Source of the DNA: Lojkania enalia
Lineage: Eukaryota; Ascomycota; Dothideomycetes; Pleosporales
Direction of reading: 5' to 3'
DNA length: 13,806 nt
NCBI GenBank assembly: GCA_010094045.1
Contig: ML986804.1
Coordinates: 1 to 13,806, forward strand
Part shown: piece by piece, positions 1 to 8,672 of the stretch
Position numbering within the stretch: the first letter of the stretch is position 1
Layout: each line of letters opens with the position of its first letter
Notes under the pieces: model-generated
The model's input: only the letters and a program-made list of their open reading frames with translations
Database searches by the model: none
What the model was told of the DNA's origin: nothing
Program-made: the position numbers and the translations under genes

Positions 1-539
1 CTACTTATAATCCTTTACCTTCTCTTCTTATACAATTAATTTAGCTAGTATATAATAAGGAGGTAGAGCTAAATATCTAGTAACGCGACGCTTTATAGGA
101 AAAGAACTAGTATTAGTAGTTTTATAGTCTAACTATCTATTATATTAAGGGTCTACTAAGACTACTAAAACTATATTAGTCTTTTATAGCTTATAGTCTA
201 AATAAGCTTAGAGCTCCTATACACCCGTATATAATAAAGTCTAAACCTAATCTAAAGAAAGTTCGTTCTCTTATTATTACTCTTATCTTAGCTAATACTT
301 TCTACTTTAATATAAAGAGAAAAGAGAACGAGTTTTTCTCTACGTCTCTATATAAAATTAAGCAGCTGATTAAAGATAAGTAAGCCTTAGAGCTAGAAGA
401 TAAAGCTAAAAATAAAGTACTAGTAAATCTCCGATTACTATTTAAATACTATAGATATTAGGATATATTTAGTAAAACTATAGCTTATTAATTACCAGAA
501 TACTACCCTTATAATTATAAGATTATCCTTATAGAACCT

Positions 540-1110
540 CTCCCTAATAGTTATAGCCCGTTATATAAGTAGAATATTAAGGAGCTAGAGGCAACTAAAA
601 AGTATATTATAGATAATCTATAGTATAGGTATATTAAGTAGAGTCAGAACCCCTTTATATCTCTAATCCTTTACATCCATAAACTTAATAGCAACCTATA
701 TATCTACATAGATTATTATAAACTTAATATTCTTACCTATAAGAACGTATATCTAATACTATATATAGATAAACTTCTATTTAGACCTACTAAAGTAGTA
801 ATTTTTACTAAGTTTAATATTTATACAGCTTTTAATAAAATTAGAATAGATTCTAGTTCTAAGGAATATACTACCTTTTAGACTTAATATAGAACTTATA
901 AATATAAAGTTCTATCTTTTAGATTATATAATAGCCTAGTAACTTACTAGTATTATATAAACAACGTACTAATTAACTACCTAGATAACTTCTATATTAC
1001 TTATTTAGATAATATCTTTATCTACTTAGAAGACGAGGCGATATATACTATCTATATTAAAAAAGTTCTTAAGAGATTATATTAAGTAGGGTTATAAGTT
1101 AATATTAAGA
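540..1110 (+). pseudogene. Element A reverse transcriptase domain
   Basis: This would have been the RNA-dependent DNA polymerase of element A. Visible blocks are I-D-Y-Y-K-L-N (708-728, relative of the I-D-Y-R-x-L-N block), F-T-K-F-N (804-818, from F-T-K-L-D), and Y-L-D-N-I-F-I-Y (1002-1025, from the Y-L-D-D-I-L-I-Y active-site block). The first catalytic Asp is now Asn (AAT at 816). In the catalytic Asp pair, the first Asp remains (GAT at 1008) and the second is Asn (AAT at 1011). A V-N-I-K-K-S-K-F relic of the thumb-side block follows an eroded stop-rich stretch at about 1095-1125. The enzyme is dead through both stops and lost metal ligands. Confidence 0.9.
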
Positions 1111-1436
1111 AGAGTAAATTCTATATTATCTAAACTAAATACTTTAGCTATATTCTTTTAAATAAAGGTTTTAAGGTTAATCTAAAGAAGGTAGAAGTAC
1201 TATATAACTAGTAGCTACCTACTACTATAATAGGTGTAAAATCCTTCTTAGGTTTTACTAGATTCTATTAACAGTTTATACTAGAATTCTCGCGTATTAT
1301 AAAGCTAATTATTGTACTATAGAACTCTATAACCCTTTTTATATAGACTTTAGAATATAATATTACTTTTAAGAAATTAAAGTTAGCCCTATTAAGTATA
1401 CCTATACTCTACTACTTTAACCCTATATTAGAAATA

Positions 1437-1800
1437 AAAATGGAAACCAACGCTTTTAATAGAGTAGTTATAAGAGTACTATTATAGAAACATTCTAATA
1501 GAAAATAGTACCCTATAGCGTTTTATAATAAAATTCTATCCGGTTTAGAACTGAACTAGAAGATTTATAATAAGAAACTGTTCGCAATTATTACTATATT
1601 TAAATAATAGAGGGTAGAACTTACTTTAGTAGCTACTAAAACTCTAGTATATACTAATTATTACTTACTCGAATATTTTATAACTATAAAGATACTTAAT
1701 ACTTGTTAAATTTATTAGACTGAGGAATTAGTTTAGTATTAGTTCTAAATTGAGTATACTCTAAATAAGAATAATACTAGAATAGATATCTTTAATTATT
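1437..1800 (+). pseudogene. Element A RNase H domain
   Basis: This would have degraded the RNA strand of the RNA:DNA hybrid during replication. It follows RT in the same frame. The opening block E-T-N-A at 1443-1454 corresponds to E-T-D-A with the catalytic Asp changed to Asn at 1449. P-I-A-F-Y-N-K at 1512-1532 corresponds to the usual P-I-A-F-Y-S-K. The helix block around L-S-G-L-E-L-N (1536-1556) to K-L-F-A-I (1575-1589) matches the usual L-S-G-x-E-x-N and E-L-L-A-I. Y-T-N-Y at 1650-1661 corresponds to Y-T-D-H, again Asp to Asn (AAT at 1656). The end is placed by comparison with family length, not by a visible boundary. Confidence 0.85.
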
Positions 1801-2069
1801 ATAAATAAGATATAGAAAACTTAAAAATAGTTTAAACTAATAACTAGTTAAGAGTTCTACTTAGACCGTATTAACTTTACCTCTAAATTAATACCGAATT
1901 AGCCTAGTCTTATATTACTTAAATAATAACTTAAGTAGCTATACTAAATATTATTAAAGGCTAAAAGTAGGTTATATTACTAGACTCTCTAGAGTTAATT
2001 AATATATTATTATAGGAAAACTAAGCCTCCTTTACGTAGGAATGTATACTTCTACTCTATAAGTATTGG

Positions 2070-3130
2070 ATAGAGAATAGACTACTCCTCTATAATAATT
2101 ACTTATATATTCTATTAGATTCAGGCCTTTATATATAACTTATATAAGAGGCTTATAACTAAATATCCTCCATATACCTAAACGCTACTAAAACCTATTA
2201 GTTACTATTCTAGAAGTACTACTAGAAGGGTATAAAGGCTACTTATAAACGATATATATAGAATTGCATCTTATACTATAAAGCTTATCTAATATAAACC
2301 TAAACTCTAAGTTTTATCTACCTATTTCTTATATTAAATTAACTAATATAGTACTTATATATTAACTTTAAGGATTTTTCTATAGATAAGTCCAGATATA
2401 ATTAGATTATAATAGTAATTAATCGCCTATCTAAATAAGCTATATTTATCCTCTACTATTATATAATTAATATAAGGGGAATAGCCGAATTATTTATTTA
2501 ATAGATATACTACTTTAGCTATACGCCTAAAACTATTATTTTAGACTAAGAACTTTAGTTTATATTTAGTTTCTAGTCCGAATTCTACTATATTTTAGGT
2601 GTAAAGATTAAACTATCTACTACTTATTATAAAGAGACTAATAGATAGATGGAGATTATAAATAAATATATTAATTAGAGACTACACTCTTTTATATCCT
2701 TCTACTAAAATAACTAGAGTTCTCTATTACCTATAATTAACTAAGTATAAGTAACTCTACCCTATATAACTATTAAAATATCCTTATATTAGATTCTATA
2801 TAGATTTAAGCCCTATTAAAGTTAAGATTAAAAATATTCTATTAATCTTATTACTATAATAGATAAATTAAATTGTAAAAATACTTTAGCTCTAGTAACT
2901 TATATATATATAGCCTAAGAAACTATAAAGGCTAATATTAAGAAGGTTTAGAATTGTATATAATCTATTATTAACTATTACTAGTAACTAATTAATTAGT
3001 AGATTAGTAATATAGTCTACCTAAATACTAAGAACCTTACAGTCTAAAGACTAAGCCAAAAGCTATCTAATTAATAGGAGGGCCCTTTTAAAGTACTAGA
3101 ATAGGTTAGAAACTTGTACTATCTATAGCT
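2070..3130 (+). pseudogene. Element A integrase (zinc domain, DDE core, GPF module)
   Basis: The enzyme would insert cDNA into the host genome. The N-terminal zinc site H-H-C-C is recognisable but damaged: both His positions read as Tyr, the first Cys survives (TGC at 2265) and the second is Tyr (TAC at 2274). In the catalytic core the first Asp is Asn (AAC at 2364, in I-N-F-K from M-D-F-K), the second Asp is intact (GAC at 2544) and the Glu is intact (GAG at 2652). The spacing between the last two is exactly 35 residues, the standard D35E. K-L-S-T-T-Y-Y at about 2610-2630 matches the usual K-L-S-T-A-Y-H. A C-terminal G-P-F module sits at 3081-3089. Same frame as RT. Confidence 0.88.
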
Positions 3131-3245
3131 ACCCCTAAAGTTAAGAATATATAATATTTTCGCACTAAACCTACTATATAAAAACTTCTAGAACCCTCTA
3201 CTAAGATAAGAAGCTCTAAAACTACCCGCTATCGCTATTAAAGGG

Positions 3246-3420
3246 GTAGAAGAGTAGGAGGTTAAAGAAATACTAGCTAGTAAGCTGTATTATAAGACCC
3301 TTAAATACCGTATAAAATAGGTAGAATATAATTCTAACTCGGTCTAATATAAAGCCTCAAATTTTATAGATTTACTTTATAAGCTAAAAGCTTTTTATAA
3401 TAAGTATCCGAATTAGCTAG
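3246..3420 (+). pseudogene. Element A integrase C-terminal chromodomain
   Basis: Chromodomains at the end of chromovirus integrases bind methylated histone H3 and target insertion to heterochromatin. The block starting at 3249 reads E-E-stop-E-V-K-E-I-L-A (usual E-E-W-E-V-E-E-I-L), followed by a K-Y-R-I-K-stop-V-E-Y stretch (3303-3329; usual K-Y-x-V-K-W-x-G-Y) and Y-K-A-S-N-F at 3348-3365. The stops at 3255 and 3318, and probably 3345, fall on Trp positions, so aromatic residues important for the fold or methyl-lysine cage were lost by TGG-to-TAG or TGG-to-TAA change. The identification rests on the motif pattern and on its place after the GPF module. Confidence 0.85.
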
Positions 3421-3533
3421 AACCCTTAAAAGCTCTAACTAAATAGATTAAAGTATATAAAGATAGTATAAAGAATATAGATTATCTAGTAGATAATAAT
3501 ATATAAAAGTTAAGTAGTAGATTTAAAAACTAA

Positions 3534-3980
3534 AGTATAGGCCTAAAATTACTCTTCTATAGAATTTAGAGGGTCTAATAGCAGGCTGTTAGATACCTCT
3601 CTAGTTCTCTCCTCCTCTACCCTTCTTCCCCTTCTTTCCCTCTAGACTTCCCCTAAACCTCCCCTATCTTATCTTTAGCCGTCTAAGAGTACTATAATAT
3701 TAGCCTAAAAGCTAGATACTAGAGCTTTTAGAGCTAAAACCTAATAGAGCAATTTAGTACTCTAGTAGAATAAAGTTACCTAGATACTAGCTGTAGAAAG
3801 GCTATCTTTCTAACTCTTTACAACCTAAACTATAAGTACTAGACTGTAAATAGACTCTAAAACAGCCTTAAAGGCTACTTTTTTATCCTCCTTATCCCCT
3901 ATATATTAGGCTGCTACCTATAGTTTAAGATAGCCCCGGAGGACTAGAAACTCCTCCTTATAGTAGGAGGGGATCTATAA
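3534..3980 (+). pseudogene. Element A Pol C-terminal tail (Pro/Ser-rich, then mixed)
   Basis: After the TAA at 3531 the same frame continues with a stop density of about 10% until TAA at 3978-3980. A Pro/Ser/Leu-rich stretch lies at about 3588-3670 and a mixed, possibly helical part follows to 3977. Several Ty3/Gypsy elements of fungi carry a low-complexity extension after the chromodomain, so I read this as the true C terminus with 3531 being a converted Gln or Arg codon. The polypurine tract overlaps the last codons, as in compact LTR elements. The alternative is non-coding 3' sequence that happens to be pyrimidine-rich. Confidence 0.45.
3961..3973 (+). other. Polypurine tract of element A
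   Basis: A purine-rich run (TAGTAGGAGGGGA) lies just upstream of the probable 3' LTR. Polypurine tracts prime plus-strand DNA synthesis and sit directly before the 3' LTR. Two bases later comes TATAAG, which reads as a RIP-altered TGTAAG, a normal LTR start. The assignment comes from position and composition. Confidence 0.5.
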
Positions 3981-4098
3981 GTATATTAGTAGTAAGTACT
4001 CTACTAGTATTAGATATAATTTATACGGGGTTATACTTTTTATTTTATAAGGTATAATACTCGTATTTTTTTAATCTTAGGGACTAAAAGATAAATAT

Positions 4099-4125
4099 TA
4101 TACGCCGCCTATGGGCGAGCGTATA
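4099..4125. other. CpG-rich hairpin inside probable LTR A
   Basis: TATACGC followed by CGCC pairs with GGCG and GCGTATA around a TATG loop, with a single bulged A at 4118. This gives 11 base pairs in total. It is one of the few places where CpG remains in a block. It may be a regulatory element of the LTR or a chance survivor. Confidence 0.5.
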
Positions 4126-4276
4126 TATAGTCTAAAGGTAGATAACCTAAAAGACTTTTAAAGAGGTTTTAAAAGGCGGGTAGAGTAGTATATTAATTAA
4201 TTTTTTCTAAGAGATATTAATAATACTTTAATAATTAATAGTTCTAGGGACGCGCAATAATATATATAGAGTAGAA

Positions 4277-4310
4277 GTTGTTATTTAGTTAAGGAAGCTT
4301 AGTTAACAAC
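4277..4310. other. Short inverted repeat near the right end of LTR A
   Basis: GTTGTTA at 4277-4283 pairs perfectly with TAACAAC at 4304-4310, enclosing 20 bases that include an AAGCTT and two copies of TTAGTTAA. It lies at the presumed 3' end of the LTR. Transcript-end hairpins are known in LTRs, but in sequence this AT-rich a 7-bp stem may be accidental. Confidence 0.3.
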
Positions 4311-4311
4311 A

Positions 4312-4598
4312 ACCTAGCAATATACTAAAGCTAGTAAATACTTATTATTATACGCGACGAAATTATAATATTAATAAACTATTATAATAGTAGTTACTAG
4401 CTAATATATAAGTTAATTATACTTACCGTAAAAAAACCTTACTTAATATTACGTTAATAAATATATCTCTATAGGCAACCGCGTATATTAACTCTTACTA
4501 GTAAATACCTTCTTAAAGAAATTTCTTTATACTAGAACCCATCTATAATAGCCCTAATTCCCTCCCAAACTAGTATAGATAGAGACTATTAGCCTATA
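4312..4598. other. AT-rich sequence without recognisable gene
   Basis: I see no family motif on either strand. The right half (from about 4490) keeps some CA dinucleotides and G/C runs, and one reverse-strand frame between about 4440 and 4615 has few stops, but it matches nothing I know. It may be part of the unidentified element that owns the polypurine tract at 4599. Confidence 0.5.
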
Positions 4599-4620
4599 AG
4601 AAGGGGGGTAGTATAATAAT
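4599..4620 (+). other. Second polypurine tract and possible LTR start
   Basis: AGAAGGGGGG followed by TAG and TATAATAAT resembles a polypurine tract abutting an LTR that once began TGTAAT. It lies about 640 bases beyond the tract of element A, so it would mark the 3' end of a different, largely deleted or nested element. There is no second copy in the window to pair it with. It could also be a chance G run. Confidence 0.3.
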
Positions 4621-5940
4621 ATAAAGAAATCGTTCTATAAAAAGCTTTATATATAATCTTATCCTAAAGCTTTTTACTTATCTTATTCTACCCCTAGTTC
4701 TACCTCTTTTCCCTTCTATATATAGTTATATACTCTCTTATAAGTAGCTTATCAGTTCTTCTATATCCTTTTATATAAGGCCTATAAGTGTTAATAGAAT
4801 TCCCAGGTCCCTAATCCCCTATATACTTCTATATACCTCTAAGTAGATTTATACCGCATTCGGACCTATTATCTTACCTATACTATTATATATAGAAGTT
4901 GTAAATTAATTACTTTAGAATCTTCTTTTATATTAGATTTAGGTAGTTTATAGTCTTTAATAACTATTTAAATAGTCTATTAATAGATAGTAGTACTAGT
5001 AGATTATAAATATTAAGTTAAGTATTAATTAGTAGTAAAGACTAGCTATTTATTCTTATAATTTAGGTTTATATAATACTTATATATTTATAGCTATCTT
5101 AGAATTAACTAGTATTTTCTTAGTATAGTTATATAGAAATATACTATCTCTAAATAGTTTAGGTATTAGAAGGTTAAAATAACTAAATAGAAAATAGTTC
5201 CCTTATAAAAAACTTTTCTATTAAAGCTAGTTAAATATAAATTATATAAAAGTTATATTTTTTAAAGTTTTAGAGTATATATAAAGTTTCTATAAATATA
5301 CCTATAACTAGTAGCTCTAGTATTAATAAGAATATTAATATCTTACTAGACTAGATCTTAATAAATTAAGAAAGAAATTAGAATCTAGTAGTTTTATAAC
5401 TATTTTTATAAGAGCTAGTTTTATAGATATATAGAAATTTAATATAAGTATAGTTCTAGAAGATAATTTACTTCTAAAATAGACCTTTTAATAATATTCT
5501 AGTTAGTAAAACTAACTATATTTAAAAGTAAGAATAATAGTTTTATTTATAAAATAATAAGTATATTAAAAATTAGTTAGAAAATTAGTTAGAGGATTAA
5601 AAGTAGAATCTATAAGATATAGTAGAGTTCTAAAACTCTTAATAGATTAATAGTAGAAGAGTACTATATTCTAGTAAAATATATCTCTTACTACTATATT
5701 TATAATAATATCCTTTATAGTAGCGCCTTTTTTATTTATTAGAGCTTATAAGTATATAGTTAGAAATATTAAGTTTTATAGTATTTAGGTCCTTTTAGTA
5801 AGTAGTATAATACTTTAATTATTTATAGTAGTTATTAGATAGGTAATATAGGTTAATATTATATAAGAAAATTAGATTAGCGTAGTTATTTAAGGTACTA
5901 GATATTATAATATTTATTATAGTATAGTAGAGCTTATTAG
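4621..5940. other. AT-rich debris, partly less mutated at its left end
   Basis: About 4621-4880 is slightly richer in G and C and keeps some CA and TG (near 4751, 4788 and 4804). It could be the body of an LTR starting at 4612. From 4900 to 5940 the sequence is extremely AT-rich. On both strands I see short runs of low stop density but no RT, transposase, helicase or host-gene motif that I can name. No tRNA or rRNA is seen. Confidence 0.5.
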
Positions 5941-7140
5941 TATTATAAGAGGCTATAAATAGAGATGATAAGGCTTATCTAACGCTTAATATAGTATACT
6001 ATATATAGATCTTAGGTGTTATATAAGAGAATAGCTAAGGAGTAAGCTAAACGCGAGATAAGTAGGAAGATAAAAGAGAAAAAGAAGATATATATATAGA
6101 AGAGAGTATACTATATATAGGTATTAGGGGGAATATAAGAATACTATAATAATTAGAGAGAGAACGTTAGAGGTATATAATTTATCTAGTCTTATTTAGT
6201 TTAGTATCTATAATTAGGCGTTAGAATTTAGTAAAATAAGTAGGAAACCTACTTTAGCTTTATTTTAAAGTTTCTAGCTTACTTTATACTATAGTTTTCT
6301 TATTCTAATTACTATAGGTAAATTTTAAAAAGGCGACTGAACTATTTATAAAATTAATATTCTTATCTATTAATAGGTTAACTAATATTATTAGGTTTTA
6401 TTTTAGATAGAAATAGATATATAAAAGATAGATACGTTTAATTAGGTATTAGTTAGTATTTCCTTCTAATTTATAGTAGAACTTTCTAATAAAGTATAAA
6501 AGCTCTAAATATTTACTAGAGAATATTAAAGGGTTAAATAAATAGTTAGAATAGAAATATAGGTTATATATAATTTTAAGCAGATTAGAAGTTAATATAG
6601 ATATCTATTTAGAAGCTAGAGTTATAGGTTAAGTTAGGCTAAAGGCGGGTAATAGTTCTATTACTATTAATATACTAGTAGCTAGTAGAGGGGTAGCTAT
6701 TTAGCAGCTACTAAATTCTCTTTATATTACTTTAAGGTCTAACTTATAACAGTTCTCTTAGGTTATTAAGGCCTCTACTAGTATCTTATTCTTCTATTAT
6801 AAAGAATCTAATTTACTTTAAATCTTTTTAAGTATATTAATAAGTACGTTCTTATCTATAATATATAATAGTAGATAATATAATATAATATTATAAATAC
6901 TTATATATAGTTAGTTAATTATACTTTAGGTAGTTAACTCTATTACTATATACTATATATAAATATTAAAACGTTATATAAAAAATAGAGATATTTATAT
7001 TATATAGATTTTTATAGGAGCTAGGTCTATACTACTATATAAGCTAGCTAGGTTAGTAAAACCTTCCTCTATTATAGTTTAGATAAGTCGGTTATATTCT
7101 AGCTAGTAGCTAATAACTATTACTAGTAGCTAGTTCGGGT
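5941..7140. other. Unassigned RIP debris, possibly once coding
   Basis: The forward strand has a Lys/Arg/Glu-rich stretch at about 5980-6180. The reverse strand has a frame (codons whose low coordinate is divisible by 3) that can be followed from about 7140 to 6120 without needing a frameshift. In 6121-6720 stop density is about 15-16% both in that frame and in forward frame 1, so neither strand stands out. No family motif is recognisable. Most likely it is another mobile-element carcass. Confidence 0.4.
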
Positions 7141-8237
7141 ATTATAGTAAGAGTAATATAGGTGTAGAGGTGTCGCGGTATTACTATAACATCTACCTTA
7201 TAATCTACTTCTTTCTCTTCTTTAAGCTACTTTTATATATATTTATAACCCTCTATCTACTTATATTTTACTTATTTATAAATTTTCTAAAGGCGCTAAA
7301 CTTTTATCTAAACTACTACTACCTTATTATTTATATTTTTTAGTTAATCTAAAATCTTTTAATACTTCTTTTTAGCTAGTTAAAATTAATAATCTAACTT
7401 CTTAACCTTTTTATTCTAATATTCTACTACTATACGTAAATATTATAAATTAATAAAGAAATTAAAATATATAAGTATTCTAAATATTATAGAAAATATT
7501 ATAAAATAATTATATACTAGACTAAAAGTATTTAGAATAGTATAATTATTTTAGAATCTCCTTTTTATTAATTTTATATATTAGTCTTTTATAAGAATAA
7601 TAAGAATAAGATATTATAATTAAACTAGTAGAATTAATATAGTTAGTATAGTAATAGCAACTTAATATAGAATAATAGAAAGAAGATATTAGAGAAGTAT
7701 ATAAAAAATATATAAGTAGCTTACTAACCCTACTATATAATTAAGAAGAATAGAATAACTCTTAAGTTAAAAGTTTAGAGAGGAAGGATAGTATTATAAA
7801 TATCTTTATACTAAAGCCTATTAAAGTATAGAATTTTATATAGATAAGTAAGTAGAGTTAGTTATATAAATAGCTTAGTAACTTAGTTAAGACTAAACTA
7901 CTAAACCTACTTAGTTGTAGGTTAGAAATTAAGTAAGAGAAATAGTAGGAAGATTAAATTATACTTAATAATTTTATAACTCTAACCTTTATAGCTCTTT
8001 ATAGTTAACTTAAATATCTTTCGTATATTCTACTTACGTACTTCTATTATAAACCTATAAGAATAATTCCCTTATAGTATATAATTACTCTTAGTTATTA
8101 TTCTATCCTATATCTAGCTAATTAAAGACCGTTATAGTTCTAATATAAGAGTATCTATAATACTATTTTAGGGTAGCTCTACTAGTCTATTCTAGTAATA
8201 TTTATCCTCTATAAGCTACTATAATAATAGCCTTTTA
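7141..8237 (+). pseudogene. Possible eroded reading frame, unknown product
   Basis: In forward frame 1 (codon starts 1 mod 3) a Ser/Thr-rich part lies at about 7189-7430, with TAA codons at what could have been Gln or Arg. A Lys/Arg/Glu-rich, probably helical part follows at about 7430-7975 and a more hydrophobic tail up to 8237. Stops make up roughly 12-15% of codons, more than in the two pol genes, so the call is weak. No catalytic motif or zinc finger is visible. It ends just before the 209-bp tandem repeat and lies upstream of element B in the same orientation. It may be part of another transposon, an extra gene, or no gene at all. Confidence 0.25.
7168..7194. promoter_or_regulatory. Ancestrally perfect 27-bp palindrome, one arm RIP-mutated
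   Basis: The left arm 7168-7180 (AGGTGTCGCGGTA) and the right arm 7182-7194 (TACTATAACATCT) are complementary around a central T at 7181. The exceptions are two C/A mismatches and three G/T wobbles. Each exception is explained by a single C-to-T or G-to-A change in the right arm, so the original arms would have matched at all 13 positions. Palindromes of this size can be dimeric protein-binding sites or joined element ends. No function can be assigned. Confidence 0.4.
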
Positions 8238-8250
8238 AAAAGAGAGATAA

Positions 8251-8672
8251 TATAATATTTTATAGCTTTAAATTATAGGTTAATAATATAGAGTTATCTA
8301 ACCTAAAGTTAAAATAGCCGAATTATACCCTATAAGGATAGTAATAATTCGTCTCTCTTTTATTAGTTATCTCCTTTCTAAGAGAACTAAATATACGAAT
8401 ATTTTAGCTCTACTACTCTATCTATTATTACTATACTATAATCTATTATACTAGCCTATTATAATATCTTATAGTTTTAAGTTACGGGTTAATAATATAG
8501 AGTTATCTAACCTAGGGTTAAAATAGTTAAATTATACCCTATAGAGATAGTAGTAATTCGTCTCTCTTTTATTAGCTATCTCTTTTCTAAGAGAACTAAA
8601 TATATAAATATTTTAGCCCTACTACTCTATCTATTATTACTATACTATAATCTATTATACTAGCCTATTATA
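8251..8672. repeat. Tandem duplication of a 209-bp unit, two copies
   Basis: Copy 1 is about 8251-8459 and copy 2 about 8460-8668, with identity running on to 8672. The offset is 209 bases throughout with no gap. I count about 18 differences, all transitions (C/T or G/A), such as CCG against TTA at 8319-8321 and 8528-8530. Identity is near 91%. This is what independent RIP of two once-identical copies produces. The repeat lies just upstream of the leader of element B, where the 5' LTR is expected, so it may be a duplicated LTR U3 segment or a satellite-like repeat. Confidence 0.85.

Larger units (their letters stand above)
3..3533 (+). pseudogene. pol: Element A pol polyprotein pseudogene
   Basis: The frame has codon starts divisible by 3. 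The product would have been the Pol polyprotein that copies element RNA and inserts the cDNA. In order I see a linker ending in a conserved pre-RT block (about 364-560, with a D-I-F-S relic of the usual D-V-F-S at about 465), RT (about 560-1110), RNase H (1437-1800), integrase (about 2070-3130) and chromodomain (about 3246-3420). Stops are TAA or TAG and fall where relatives have Gln, Arg or Trp. In the chromodomain stretch about 7% of codons are stops, below the 12-16% I count in nearby frames with no recognised gene. The frame before about 300 is less certain. The TAA at 3531-3533 may not be the original end, since the frame looks coding for a further 440 bases. Confidence 0.85.
1..4311 (+). 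mobile_element. Element A: 5'-cut Ty3/Gypsy chromovirus, RIP-inactivated
   Basis: This is an LTR retrotransposon remnant with domain order RT, RNase H, integrase, chromodomain, which defines the chromovirus branch of Ty3/Gypsy (Metaviridae). The window opens inside pol, so gag, protease and the 5' LTR are missing. The domains lie in a single frame with spacing like that of intact relatives, and I found no insertion or deletion. Decay is by C-to-T and G-to-A changes only. A polypurine tract at 3961-3973 and a probable LTR follow. The right end at about 4311 is an estimate, because no second LTR or target-site duplication is available for comparison. Confidence 0.85.
3976..4311 (+). repeat. Probable 3' LTR of element A
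   Basis: The left edge is set by the polypurine tract and a TG-type start now reading TA. The right edge is tentatively placed at the AACAACA around 4305-4311, giving a CA-type end and a length of about 335 bases, normal for this class. Inside are a CpG-rich hairpin (4099-4125), a TATA-like stretch at 4261-4269 and a hairpin near the right end. I see no open frame. With only one LTR in view, neither boundary can be confirmed by pairing or by a target-site duplication. Confidence 0.35.

Noticed and set aside
360..3533. TAA/TAG codons might be read as Gln under a ciliate-like genetic code.
   Set aside because: Stops also replace Trp (chromodomain positions 3255 and 3318) and probably Arg, and catalytic Asp are Asn. 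Point mutation by RIP explains all of these at once; recoding does not.
4430..4860. Reverse-strand stretches with few stops that look protein-like.
   Set aside because: The low-stop runs switch frame near 4612 and the patch is less TA-rich, which lowers stops in every frame. No known domain is recognisable.
4825..4899. An 11-bp perfect inverted repeat (4825-4835 with 4889-4899) and AGGTCC/GGACCT (4805-4810 with 4862-4867).
   Set aside because: The long stem is mostly TA steps in AT-rich DNA, and the two pairings interleave rather than nest, so neither makes a convincing hairpin or terminal repeat.
6120..7440. A reverse-strand frame that can be followed for over 1 kb without a frameshift.
   Set aside because: Its stop density (about 15% in 6121-6720) equals that of forward frame 1 over the same bases and no family motif appears, so I did not call a gene.
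8251..8672. The tandem repeat as a CRISPR array or satellite.
   Set aside because: There are only two contiguous 209-bp units without spacers, so it is not CRISPR-like, and two copies are too few to call a satellite.
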